Positions 26,538 through 38,985 of a stretch of 64,000 bases of DNA are shown here, one piece after another. This DNA comes from Nocardioides luteus (GTDB taxonomy: Bacteria; Actinomycetota; Actinomycetes; Propionibacteriales; Nocardioidaceae), in assembly GCF_014648595.1 (NCBI RefSeq), contig NZ_BMRK01000001.1:124001-188000 (forward strand). The letters are read 5' to 3'. Positions within the stretch are counted from its first letter, which is position 1. Every line of letters starts with the position of its first letter. The notes beneath the pieces were generated by a model, which saw nothing but the letters and a program-made list of their open reading frames with translations, was not told the origin of the DNA and ran no database searches. The position numbers and the translations under genes were made by a program.

Positions 26538-27863
26538 ATGAGTAACACGATGAGCCTGTTGATCAAGGGTGCCTCCGTCCTCGGCGCCGAGCCGACCGAC
26601 GTGTACGTCGAGGAGGGCGTGATCCGCGAGATCGGCTCGCTCACCGCGACCGCCGAGGCTGCCGACGAGGTCGTCGACGCCTCCGGGCTGGTCCTCCTCC
26701 CGGGCCTCGTCGACCTGCACACCCACCTGCGCCAGCCGGGCCGCGAGGACGCCGAGACGGTCGCCACCGGTGCGGCCGCCGCCGCGGCAGGCGGCTACAC
26801 CGCCGTGCTCGCGATGGCCAACACCTCCCCGGTCACCGACACCGCCGAGGCCGCCGTCTCCGTCTGGGAACTCGGCCGCGAGGCGGGCCTGGCCGACGTG
26901 TTCCCGGTCGGCGCGGTCACCAAGGGGCTGGGCGGCGAGGAGCTCGCCGAGCTCTCCTTGATGAACCGCTCCCGGGCCGGTGTGAAGGTCTTCTCCGACG
27001 ACGGCCGCTGCGTCTCCGATCCCCGCGTGATGCGGCGCGCGCTGGAGTACGTCAAGTCCTTCGGTGGCGTGATCTCCCAGCACTCCCAGGACCCGTCGCT
27101 GGCTCCGTACGGCTCGGCCTGCTGCCACGAGGGTGAGCTCTCCGGCCGCCTCGGCCTGCCGGGCTGGCCGGGGGTCGCCGAGGAGGTCATCGTCGCCCGC
27201 GACGTGATGCTCGCCCGCCACACCGGCTCCCGCGTCCACGTCGCCCACGCCTCCACCGCCGGCACCGTCGAGGTGCTGCGCTGGGCGAAGGCGCAGGCCG
27301 AGAAGGACGGCAGCTGGGCGGTCACCGCCGAGGTGACGCCCCACCACCTGCTGCTGACCACCGACCTGCTCTCCGGCTACGACCCGACCTTCAAGGTCAA
27401 TCCGCCGCTGCGTCCCGCCGAGGATGTCGAGGCGCTGCGCGAGGCGCTGGCCGACGGCACCATCGACGCGGTCGCCACCGACCACGCCCCGCACGCGCGC
27501 CAGGACAAGGAGCACGCCTTCGTCGACGCCGCCTTCGGGATGCTCGGGCTCGAGGAGTCGCTCTCGGTCGTCTCGACCGTGATGGTCTCCTCGGGGCTGC
27601 TCGACTGGGCCGGCGTCGCCCGGGTGATGTCCTCCACCCCGGCCCGCATCGCCGGACTCGAGGGCCACGGCCGCCCGGTCGCCGTCGGCGAGCCGGCCAA
27701 CCTGACCCTCGTCGACCCGGCCGCGACCTACGTCGTCGACCGCGACCGCTCGCTCTCGCTCTCGCGCAACAACCCGTGGCACGACCGCAAGCTCACCGGT
27801 CGCGTCGTCTCCACCTACCTGCGAGGCGAGCAGACCTACGCCGGTCAGGCTGTCGCGCCATGA
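26538..27863 (+). CDS. pyrC: Dihydroorotase
   Basis: Zinc hydrolase cyclising carbamoyl aspartate to dihydroorotate; class I type. It shows the metal-binding HTHLRQPG, SDDGRCVSD, HVAHASTAGT, VNPPLRPAED and DHAPHARQDKE motifs. The start could be ATG 26538, ATG 26550 or GTG 26499; I chose 26538 as the best compromise, and the family N-terminus (SLLIKGASVLG) begins just after. It overlaps the following methyltransferase by 4 bp (ATGA). Confidence 0.95.
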   Translation: MSNTMSLLIKGASVLGAEPTDVYVEEGVIREIGSLTATAEAADEVVDASGLVLLPGLVDLHTHLRQPGREDAETVATGAAAAAAGGYTAVLAMANTSPVTDTAEAAVSVWELGREAGLADVFPVGAVTKGLGGEELAELSLMNRSRAGVKVFSDDGRCVSDPRVMRRALEYVKSFGGVISQHSQDPSLAPYGSACCHEGELSGRLGLPGWPGVAEEVIVARDVMLARHTGSRVHVAHASTAGTVEVLRWAKAQAEKDGSWAVTAEVTPHHLLLTTDLLSGYDPTFKVNPPLRPAEDVEALREALADGTIDAVATDHAPHARQDKEHAFVDAAFGMLGLEESLSVVSTVMVSSGLLDWAGVARVMSSTPARIAGLEGHGRPVAVGEPANLTLVDPAATYVVDRDRSLSLSRNNPWHDRKLTGRVVSTYLRGEQTYAGQAVAP

Positions 27864-28621
27864 CCGACGTCTTCACCAACAGGCTGGCGCAGTGGCGCGC
27901 CTACACCGAGACCCCGTGGGCCCGCATCCGCTACACCGTGGTGGAGGAGATCCTGCGCCGCCAGTGCACCGACCTGGGGGAGAGGCTGCGGATCCTCGAC
28001 GTCGGTGGCGGCGACGGGATGGACGCGCTGCCGCTGGCGCGCGCGGGCCACGAGGTCACCATCCTCGACCCGTCCGAGGCCTGGCTGGCCGAGGCGAAGC
28101 GCCGGGCTGCGGAGGCCGGCGTTCCGCTGAGCACCATCGTCGGCGGCGTCGAGGAGCTGCCGCCCGGCGAGTGGGATCTGGTGCTGTGCCACTTCGTGCT
28201 GCAGTACCGCCCCGCTGACGCCGGAGACGTACGCCGTCTGGCGGCTGCCGTGCGACCCGGCGGTCGGCTCTCGGTGATGGTGCCCAACCCGGCGAGCATG
28301 GTGCTGCGCCAGCTGGTCACCGGCGGCCCCGAGGGCGCACTCGGCGAGCTGCGTGCCGACACCAAGCGTACGGTGACGTTCGATCACAACGTACGCAAGA
28401 TCCCGATGGCCGACCTCGAGGCGGACCTCGAAGCCGCCGGGCTGCGGCTCACCGGCCGCTTCGGCACCCGGATCGCCAACGACCTGCTCACCGACGACGC
28501 TGCCAAGCACGACCCCGCCTACTTCAACCATCTCCTCGAGCTCGAGCGCGAGCTGTGCGACCAGGAGCCGTTCGTGCGCGTCGGCGGGATGTACCAGCTC
28601 GTCGCCGAACGCCCGGGCTAG
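27860..28621 (+). CDS. SAM-dependent methyltransferase, CmoM-like
   Basis: Class I methyltransferase of 253 residues. It has the SAM-binding motif [18 protein letters not shown], the acidic motif II TILDPSE, and a C-terminal stretch ([19 protein letters not shown], then YQLVAERP) that closely parallels E. coli CmoM, which methylates the carboxymethoxyuridine of tRNA. CmoA and CmoB are not seen here, and I am not aware that actinobacteria make that nucleoside, so the substrate is open. It is translationally coupled to pyrC, so it is expressed with the pyrimidine genes. Confidence 0.8.
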   Translation: MTDVFTNRLAQWRAYTETPWARIRYTVVEEILRRQCTDLGERLRILDVGGGDGMDALPLARAGHEVTILDPSEAWLAEAKRRAAEAGVPLSTIVGGVEELPPGEWDLVLCHFVLQYRPADAGDVRRLAAAVRPGGRLSVMVPNPASMVLRQLVTGGPEGALGELRADTKRTVTFDHNVRKIPMADLEADLEAAGLRLTGRFGTRIANDLLTDDAAKHDPAYFNHLLELERELCDQEPFVRVGGMYQLVAERPG

Positions 28622-28624
28622 GCT
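28619..28624 (+). promoter_or_regulatory. -10 hexamer before the DUF2200 gene
   Basis: TAGGCT ends 7 nt before the GTG start and overlaps the upstream stop codon. It allows a leaderless transcript in addition to pyr operon read-through. Confidence 0.45.
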
Positions 28625-28631
28625 CGGAGGC

Positions 28632-28982
28632 GTGGATAACCTCGAGCGCGTCTACAAGATGCCCTTCGGCTCCGTCTACCCCCACTACGTGACGAAGGTG
28701 GAGCGGAAAGGACGCACCGTCGCGGAGCTGCACCAGGTGATCACCTGGCTGACCGGCTTCGACGACGACGCGATCGCCAAGCACGTCGAGGCGGGCACGA
28801 GCTTCGAGGAGTTCTTCGCGGCTGCCGACCTCAACCCGGGCGCTTCGCTGATCACCGGGGTCGTCTGCGGCGTACGCGTCCAGGAGATCGAGGACCCGGT
28901 CATGCGTCAGGTGCGCTATCTCGACAAGCTCGTCGACGAGCTCGCCAAGGGCAAGGCGATGGAGAAGATCCTGCGGAGCTGA
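28632..28982 (+). CDS. DUF2200 domain protein
   Basis: 116-residue protein that matches the DUF2200 family by its pattern: [20 protein letters not shown] at the start, the helix [12 protein letters not shown], and [11 protein letters not shown]-like [21 protein letters not shown]. Function unknown; the family is small, soluble and widespread. GTG start. It sits between the methyltransferase and the ABC-F gene, so context gives no clear role. Confidence 0.82.
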   Translation: MDNLERVYKMPFGSVYPHYVTKVERKGRTVAELHQVITWLTGFDDDAIAKHVEAGTSFEEFFAAADLNPGASLITGVVCGVRVQEIEDPVMRQVRYLDKLVDELAKGKAMEKILRS

Positions 28983-29001
28983 GCGTTGTTCGAATAACCG
29001 G

Positions 29002-29031
29002 TGGACGACGTTCTGGCTCGCCGCGTACGCT
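29002..29031 (+). promoter_or_regulatory. Candidate promoter for the ABC-F leader
   Basis: TGGACG (29002-29007) and TACGCT (29026-29031), spacer 18 nt. Initiation would fall about 29038-29041, at or just before the ATG of the five-codon leader frame. Confidence 0.45.
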
Positions 29032-29040
29032 CTTCTCATC

Positions 29041-29058
29041 ATGAAGAACCTGCGCTGA
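29041..29058 (+). CDS. Putative five-residue leader peptide (MKNLR)
   Basis: ATG-AAG-AAC-CTG-CGC-TGA starts at the expected transcription start and has no ribosome-binding site. It lies 64 bp upstream of the ABC-F ATG and just before two competing hairpins (29064-29109). Short uORFs upstream of antibiotic-resistance ABC-F and Erm genes commonly sense stalled ribosomes. Whether this one is translated is unknown. Confidence 0.4.
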   Translation: MKNLR

Positions 29059-29063
29059 CCTCC

Positions 29064-29109
29064 GACCCGCGCCCGAGGCACATCGCCCGGCGGGTCGTCC
29101 TCGAACCCG
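29064..29109 (+). promoter_or_regulatory. Mutually exclusive hairpins in ABC-F leader
   Basis: GCGGGTC (29090-29096) can pair with GACCCGC (29064-29070); its CGGGT core can instead pair with ACCCG (29105-29109). The two structures cannot coexist, as in an attenuator or a translational switch. The second one ends 13 nt before the ABC-F start. Seen by eye; no folding energy was computed. Confidence 0.4.
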
Positions 29110-29122
29110 AAGGCCAGCGCGC

Positions 29123-30745
<1,623 letters not shown>

Positions 30746-30779
30746 GAGGGTCGCAGAGCGGGCCGCTTACGGGCGAAAC

Positions 30780-30807
30780 CCTGTGGATGAGCAGAGTTCT
30801 CCACAGG
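30780..30807. repeat. Inverted repeat carrying two DnaA-box-like sites
   Basis: CCTGTGGA (30780-30787) and TCCACAGG (30800-30807) are exact inverted repeats 12 nt apart. Read outward, each arm gives an 8-of-9 match to the DnaA box TTATCCACA (TCATCCACA and TTCTCCACA). It lies in the 111-bp gap after the ABC-F gene. It may be a terminator-like hairpin, a DnaA-binding site or chance. Confidence 0.5.
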
Positions 30808-30856
30808 CGGCGAGCTCGTCGTTGCCCGCGCCTTCGGCCCATGGTGCGGTGGACCC

Positions 30857-31285
30857 ATGACCGACAAGAATCCCTACGCTCCAGTCCTCCGCACCCAGAC
30901 CGACGTCGAGGCCGCCTGGCGACATCTGATCCATCCGCTCGGCTGGCCCGAGCCGCGGCTGTGGTTCATGTTCGTCGGTGCCGACGGCGTCCCGTTCCCG
31001 CAGCTGTGCCAGATCGAGGAGCTGCCCGCCGAGATCGGCGCCGACGGCGCCACCAGCGTCGCAGCCACGATGGGCGGGCTGATCTCGGAGCTCGGCTTCG
31101 AACGGGTGGAGTTCCTGCTCTGCCGTCCCGGAGGCGGCCCACCCAGCTCCACCGACCGGCAGAACGCCGAGACGCTCTACGCAGCCTGTCGGGCCGCCAC
31201 CGTGCCGCTCGGCGTCATCCATCTCGCCACCGACAAGGAGTTCTGGCCGATCCCGCTCGACGCGGTCAGTCCGGCCAACGTCTAG
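30857..31285 (+). CDS. Uncharacterised protein
   Basis: I do not recognise the family. The 142-residue, soluble, acidic protein has an N-terminal segment LRTQTDVEAAWRHLIHPLGW, a central strand-rich part (PRLWFMFVGADGVPFPQ), then RVEFLLCRPGGGPPSSTDRQ and a helix ETLYAACRAATVPLGVIHLA. It has no signal peptide and no cysteine pattern. The arrangement of alternating strands and helices could suit a small alpha/beta domain. It converges with the VapB-like gene, their stops 9 bp apart. Start is ATG at 30857. Confidence 0.7.
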   Translation: MTDKNPYAPVLRTQTDVEAAWRHLIHPLGWPEPRLWFMFVGADGVPFPQLCQIEELPAEIGADGATSVAATMGGLISELGFERVEFLLCRPGGGPPSSTDRQNAETLYAACRAATVPLGVIHLATDKEFWPIPLDAVSPANV

Positions 31286-31294
31286 AAAGGGTGT

Positions 31295-31486
31295 CTAGAA
31301 CTCGAGGGTGTCCTTGGTGTCCCCGAGGTCTCGCTCGACGATGCTGTCGAACGCCGCAGCGGCCGCCTCACGCTCGACGAGGTCACGCAGCGCGTGGTCG
31401 ATCGCAGCCTGGTTGGTCGTCGTCCCGGCGATCTTCCTCGCCTCGGCCAACAGCTCCTCATCGATGCTGATCGACGTCTCGGTCAT
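31295..31486 (-). CDS. Orphan VapB-type antitoxin (ribbon-helix-helix)
   Basis: 63-residue protein. It has an N-terminal strand for ribbon-helix-helix DNA binding (MTETSISIDEELLAEARKIA), a helix TTNQAAIDHALRDLVEREAA and a short acidic tail ending DTLEF, matching VapB-family antitoxins. The ATG at 31486 is used; the frame stays open further upstream but that extension is unlike the family. No PIN-domain toxin follows or precedes it: the next gene leftward is on the other strand and the one rightward is endonuclease V. Confidence 0.78.
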   Translation of the reverse strand: MTETSISIDEELLAEARKIAGTTTNQAAIDHALRDLVEREAAAAAFDSIVERDLGDTKDTLEF

Positions 31487-31569
31487 TGCGTACCCCCGCA
31501 CAGACATCCGGATGAAACATCGAAACGCTAGCGGTGCGAACCATGCAATGCAATGACCTGCGACAACCG

Positions 31570-32163
31570 TCACAACGTGTCGCAATCACCCGTTTGCCGC
31601 CTCGGACCGGGGTGTCGGCGGTCACCTCTAGGGTGCGTCGACATGAGCCCTGAGGATGCCGATCGAGCGAGCCGGTCGACGATCCGCAACGCGTCGGGGA
31701 GGCGGGCGGATCCGGACATGCCGCGAACCAGATCAGCGGCCTCGGCTCGCGGGATGCCGACGGCGGTGACGTACAGCGGCCTCTTCGAGGCTCCGCGGAG
31801 AACGGGCTCCGCATGCGTGGCTGCGTGGAACCGGGTCTTCGCGACGCCGATCACGACCGGCGCGAGATCGGCGTCCCAGACATGTCGGCCGAGCCCGGGC
31901 GTTCCGTGAGGGTCGAGATCGACGTATCCGTCGACGACGAGCACATCGAGCGGATCGACGTCGGCGAGGAGCGCCGCGAGCGCGGGCAGCTCACGTTCGT
32001 AGAACCTGCCCGGGACGTAGTCGGCGACCTCGTCGAGCCAGACCGAGTGTTGCTCGGTGATTGTGCTGAAGTCGGCATCCCGGCTCACCACGAGTGTGGC
32101 GTTCCCGCCGCCGGAGGGTGGGTAGTGGGCGTCGGCCGCCGCGAACCTGGTCGCCACGATCAC
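31570..32163 (-). CDS. nfi: Endonuclease V (deoxyinosine 3'-endonuclease)
   Basis: Nicks DNA (or inosine RNA) one base 3' of hypoxanthine. The 197-residue protein has the family series YVPGRFYERELPAL, the metal-binding VVDGYVDLDP, GLGRHVW, the catalytic VVIGVAKTRF, RGASKRPLYVTAVGIP and VRGMSGSARLPDALRIVDRL. The N-terminus is shorter than E. coli Nfi but contains the first acidic site (ADAHY where VDVAY-like residues are usual). GTG start; the tail after RLARSA is variable and arginine-rich. Confidence 0.9.
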   Translation of the reverse strand: MIVATRFAAADAHYPPSGGGNATLVVSRDADFSTITEQHSVWLDEVADYVPGRFYERELPALAALLADVDPLDVLVVDGYVDLDPHGTPGLGRHVWDADLAPVVIGVAKTRFHAATHAEPVLRGASKRPLYVTAVGIPRAEAADLVRGMSGSARLPDALRIVDRLARSASSGLMSTHPRGDRRHPGPRRQTGDCDTL

Positions 32164-32270
32164 AGAATAGAGGTGGCCGTGCGGAACACGGATGAGCCGC
32201 GCATCAGGTACGTGTCAGGATGGTCCGGGAGCCGACCGACATGGGTCGGCCGGAGCTTTCAAGGGATGAG

Positions 32271-33272
32271 ATGACGGACGCAGCGTGGTACCCGGACCCG
32301 ACCGGACAGGCCGAGCTTCGCTACTACGACGGGAGCCAGTGGACCGAGCACGTCTCCACCGGCGGACAGCAGTCGACGGCGCCCCTGACGCCGCCTCAGG
32401 CGACCGTGGAGCAGGAGGCGCCGACGCAGGTCGGCTCGGCTCAGCCGGCGCAGGCCGCCCAGACGGGCCAGGCGGGCCAGACGGGCCAGGCGCAGGCCGG
32501 GCAGAGTGCGTACGGCGAGAGCGCCCAGGCGCAGGCGGCGCAGTATGCCCAGCAGGCCCATGCTCAGGTGCAGGCCCAGCCGGCCGGTGACGCGTTCGCC
32601 GGGATCTCCGGTGACCTGATCGACGGCCGCTTCTCCGAGATCGAGGGCCATGGTGCGGTCCTGCAGAACAAGAAGCTCCTGCGCGTACGCATCGGCGAGC
32701 CGTTCCAGGCTCGCCAGGGCTCGATGGTCGCCTACCAGGGCAACGTCCAATTCAAGTACCAGGGCGGCGGCGTCGGGAAGTTCCTCAAGAAGGCCGTCAC
32801 CGGTGAGGGCCTGAGCCTGATGGGCGTCGAGGGGCAGGGTGACGTCTTCCTGGCCGACGCGGCCAAGGACGTCCACATCCTGCAGCTGAACAACTCCGGC
32901 ATCTCGATCAACGGTGACCACGTGCTCGCCTTCTCGGGCGGCCTGCAGTGGAACATCGAGCGGGTCCAGGGCGCAGGCATCATGACCGGCGGCCTCTTCA
33001 ACACGACCCTGCGTGGCACCGGCTGGGTCGCGGTGACGACCGACGGTGAGCCGGTGGTCCTCAACGCCGCCGAGGCGCCTACCTTCACCGACACCAACGC
33101 GGTGGTGGGCTGGTCGCTGGGGCTGCAGACCAGCCTGCAGAAGTCGTTCACCGCCGGTGCGCTGATCGGCCGAGGCAGCGGCGAAGCCTTCCAGGTCGCC
33201 TTCCAGGGCGCGGGCTTCGTCATCGTGCAGCCGTCCGAGGGTGCGGTCGTGCCGCCCCACTCGCACAACTGA
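32271..33272 (+). CDS. AIM24-family protein with N-terminal DUF2510 domain
   Basis: 333-residue protein. It begins with a DUF2510 module (AAWYPDPTGQAELRYYDGSQ then WTEHV). A low-complexity Gln/Ala/Gly/Thr linker runs from about residue 50 to 105, with repeated QTGQAGQTGQAQAGQ-like units. An AIM24 beta-structured domain follows (GAVLQNKKLLRVRIGEPF, VFLADAAKDVHILQL, GAGIMTGGLFNTTLRGTGWV, GRGSGEAFQVAFQGAGFVIV). Role unknown; mitochondrial AIM24 is tied to membrane organisation, and bacterial members are uncharacterised. The ATG at 32271 follows AAGGGA; an earlier ATG at 32241 is less likely. Confidence 0.85.
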   Translation: MTDAAWYPDPTGQAELRYYDGSQWTEHVSTGGQQSTAPLTPPQATVEQEAPTQVGSAQPAQAAQTGQAGQTGQAQAGQSAYGESAQAQAAQYAQQAHAQVQAQPAGDAFAGISGDLIDGRFSEIEGHGAVLQNKKLLRVRIGEPFQARQGSMVAYQGNVQFKYQGGGVGKFLKKAVTGEGLSLMGVEGQGDVFLADAAKDVHILQLNNSGISINGDHVLAFSGGLQWNIERVQGAGIMTGGLFNTTLRGTGWVAVTTDGEPVVLNAAEAPTFTDTNAVVGWSLGLQTSLQKSFTAGALIGRGSGEAFQVAFQGAGFVIVQPSEGAVVPPHSHN

Positions 33273-33312
33273 CACACCCACATACGACGCACGAACAACA
33301 CCAACGTGGCGT

Positions 33313-33352
33313 CGGTCACGGGCCAGGCGTGGAGATGACCAGCCCGTGACCG
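33313..33352 (+). terminator. Hairpin after the AIM24 gene
   Basis: CGGTCACGGGC (33313-33323) pairs perfectly with GCCCGTGACCG (33342-33352), loop 18 nt. It separates the AIM24 gene from the carA promoter. There is no T-tract. Confidence 0.6.
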
Positions 33353-33379
33353 GCGACTGCGGACGGGGCGCTTCTCGCT

Positions 33380-33385
33380 GATACT
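33380..33385 (+). promoter_or_regulatory. -10 hexamer of carA operon
   Basis: GATACT, about 22 nt before the PyrR leader element. A good -35 is not obvious, so this is a moderate call. Confidence 0.4.
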
Positions 33386-33406
33386 GTCGCCATCAGTTGA
33401 CCGACA

Positions 33407-33442
33407 TCCTTTAAGCACCGTCCCGTGAGGCGGAGAAGGAGG
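33407..33442 (+). promoter_or_regulatory. PyrR-binding leader element controlling carAB-pyrDF
   Basis: TCCTTTAAGCACCG ... GAGAAGGAGG, sharing 24 consecutive identical bases with the pyrR leader at 24872-24895. TCCTT can pair with the AAGGA ribosome site and so occlude it when PyrR-UMP is bound (mechanism known from M. smegmatis). The GTG of carA follows 6 nt after the AAGGAGG. Only the loop-proximal part (AACGAG against AGCA) differs between the two copies. Confidence 0.85.
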
Positions 33443-33448
33443 TACGGC

Positions 33449-34603
33449 GTGCCGCTGCATGCCCACAAAGAAGCACTCCTCGTACTCGAGGATGGTCGCT
33501 CGTTCCGGGGGGAGTCGTTCGGCGCCGAGGGTGAGACCTTCGGCGAGGCGGTCTTCTCCACCGGCATGACCGGCTACCAGGAGACGCTCACCGACCCGAG
33601 CTACCACCAGCAGGTGGTCATCATGACCGCGCCCCACGTCGGCAACACCGGCGTGAACGACGACGACCCGGAGTCGAAGAAGATCTGGGTGGCCGGGTAC
33701 GTCGTGCGCGACCCCGCCCGTGTCTCCTCGAGCTGGCGCGCCGAGCGCAGCCTCGACGACGAGCTGCGTGCGCAGTCCGTGGTCGGCATCAGCGGGATCG
33801 ACACCCGCGCCCTGACCCGCCACCTGCGCGAGCGCGGCGCGATGCGCGTCGGGATCTCCACGGTCGAGACCGACCCCGAGGTCCTGCTGAAGAAGGTGCT
33901 CGCCTCCGCCGAGATGAGCGGCGCCAACCTCTCCGACGCGGTCAGCACCCAGGAGACGTACGTCGTCCCCGCGGTCTCGACCGGCTCGACCACCGAGGGC
34001 CCGCGGTTCCGCGTCGCGGCCCTCGACCTGGGCATCAAGGAGATGACGCCGCAGCGGATGGCCGAGCGCGGCGTCGAGGTGCACGTGCTCCCGGCGACCG
34101 CGACGCTCGAGGACGTGCTCGCCGTCAACCCCGACGGCCTCTTCTACTCCAACGGCCCCGGTGACCCGGCCGCGACCACCGCCCAGGTGGAGCTGCTCCG
34201 GTCGGCGCTGGCCGAGGGCATCCCCTACTTCGGCATCTGCTTCGGCAACCAGCTCTTCGGCCGGGCGCTCGGCTTCGGGACGTACAAGCTCAAGTACGGC
34301 CACCGCGGGATCAACCAGCCGGTCATGGACCTCACCACCCGCAAGGTCGAGGTGACCGCCCACAACCACGGCTTCGCCGTCGACGCACCGGTCGGCGAGG
34401 AGACGAAGACCGAGTTCGGCATCGCGACCGTCTCCCACGTCAACCTCAACGACGACTGCGTCGAGGGTCTCGAGCTCAAGGACGCCGAGACCGGGAAGCT
34501 CAAGGGCTTCTCCGTCCAGTACCACCCGGAGGCAGCGGCCGGCCCGCACGATGCCGCCTACCTCTTCGACCGGTTCATCTCTCTGATGGCGAAGGAGGTC
34601 TGA
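33449..34603 (+). CDS. carA: Carbamoyl-phosphate synthase small subunit (glutaminase)
   Basis: Glutamine amidotransferase that feeds ammonia to CarB. The 384-residue protein has an N-terminal swivel domain ([20 protein letters not shown]) and a class I GATase domain with the nucleophile Cys in [12 protein letters not shown], plus the His/Glu pair in [12 protein letters not shown]. The GTG start is fixed by the AAGGAGG within the PyrR leader. Residues about 176-184 (VSTGSTTEG), between the two domains, are encoded by a copy of the 22-bp REP-like repeat and appear to be an in-frame insertion. Confidence 0.96.
   Translation: MPLHAHKEALLVLEDGRSFRGESFGAEGETFGEAVFSTGMTGYQETLTDPSYHQQVVIMTAPHVGNTGVNDDDPESKKIWVAGYVVRDPARVSSSWRAERSLDDELRAQSVVGISGIDTRALTRHLRERGAMRVGISTVETDPEVLLKKVLASAEMSGANLSDAVSTQETYVVPAVSTGSTTEGPRFRVAALDLGIKEMTPQRMAERGVEVHVLPATATLEDVLAVNPDGLFYSNGPGDPAATTAQVELLRSALAEGIPYFGICFGNQLFGRALGFGTYKLKYGHRGINQPVMDLTTRKVEVTAHNHGFAVDAPVGEETKTEFGIATVSHVNLNDDCVEGLELKDAETGKLKGFSVQYHPEAAAGPHDAAYLFDRFISLMAKEV
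33973..33994. repeat. 22-bp REP-like repeat inside carA
   Basis: 20 of 22 bases match the copy at 1887-1908 (GGTCTCGACCGGCTCGACC...). It is in frame and encodes VSTGSTTE in the linker between the CarA swivel and amidotransferase domains, where other CarA proteins, from memory, go directly from the YVVPA segment to the [10 protein letters not shown] strand. Confidence 0.7.
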
Positions 34604-34606
34604 GCG

Positions 34607-37938
<3,332 letters not shown>

Positions 37939-37942
<4 letters not shown>

Positions 37943-38985
37943 AGGCCTACCGGACGCTGTTCGACAAGGTCCTGACCCGGACGGACCCGGAGCGTGCCCA
38001 CCAGCAGGCCTTCGCCGCGATCCGGGCCGCCGGTCCGGCGTTGGCCAAGGCGCGTACGCCGGGTTCCCCCGTGCACGCGATGGGGCTGACCTTTCCCAAC
38101 GTGATCGGTCTGGCCGCGGGCTTCGACAAGAACGCGGTCGGGATCGACGCGCTCGGCGGCCTCGGGTTCGGCCACGTGGAGATCGGCACGGTCACCGGTG
38201 AGGGCCAGCCGGGCAACCCGGCCCCGCGCCTGTTCCGGTTGCCGGCCGACCGTGCGGTCATCAACCGGATGGGCTTCAACAACGACGGCGCCGAGGCGGT
38301 CGCCGCACGCTTGGCCAGCCGGCTTGAGCGGCGCGGCGGCGCGGTCCCGGACGGCCCGGTCCTCGGCATCAACATCGGCAAGACCAAGGTGGTGCCCGAG
38401 GACGACCAGGCCGCCGTCGAGGCCGACTACGCCAAGTCGGCACGCCTGCTGGCCCCTTACGCCGACTACCTGGTCGTCAACGTCTCCTCGCCCAACACGC
38501 CCGGTCTGCGCACGTTGCAGTCGGTGGAGAAGCTGCAGCCGCTGCTGGAGCACGTCCGCTCGATCGCCGACCAGGTCACCAAGCACCGGGTCCCGCTGCT
38601 GGTCAAGATCGCGCCCGACCTCGCCGACTCCGACGTCGTCGAGGTCGCCGACCTGGCGATGGCGATCGGTCTGGACGGGATCATCGCGACCAACACCACG
38701 ATCGGTCGCGAGGGCCTCGCCTCTTCGCCGAAGGAGATCACCGCGGCCGGTGCCGGCGGTCTCTCCGGCGCCCCGCTCAAGACGCGCGCGCTCGACGTCC
38801 TGCGGCTGCTGCGCAGCCGGGTGAGCCCTGAGACGACCCTGGTGGGCGTCGGCGGCATCTCCACCGTCGAGGACGCCCGCGAGCGGCTCGCCGCCGGTGC
38901 CGACCTGCTCCAGGGTTACACCGGGTTCATCTACGAGGGCCCGCTCTACGCTCGCCGCATCGCCAGCGGGGTGGGGGCCCGATGA
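37939..38985 (+). CDS. pyrD: Dihydroorotate dehydrogenase (quinone), class 2
   Basis: Membrane-associated FMN enzyme oxidising dihydroorotate with quinone. The 348-residue protein has the class 2 N-terminal amphipathic helix ([23 protein letters not shown]), [14 protein letters not shown], the catalytic Ser loop [13 protein letters not shown], and FMN loops [26 protein letters not shown] and [13 protein letters not shown]. The start is GTG inside the carB stop; the stop overlaps pyrF (ATGA). Confidence 0.97.

Noticed and set aside
32420-32590. Microsatellite or repeat array in the AIM24 gene
   Set aside because: The Gln/Ala/Gly/Thr tract is irregular at DNA level and stays in frame; it is a low-complexity linker.
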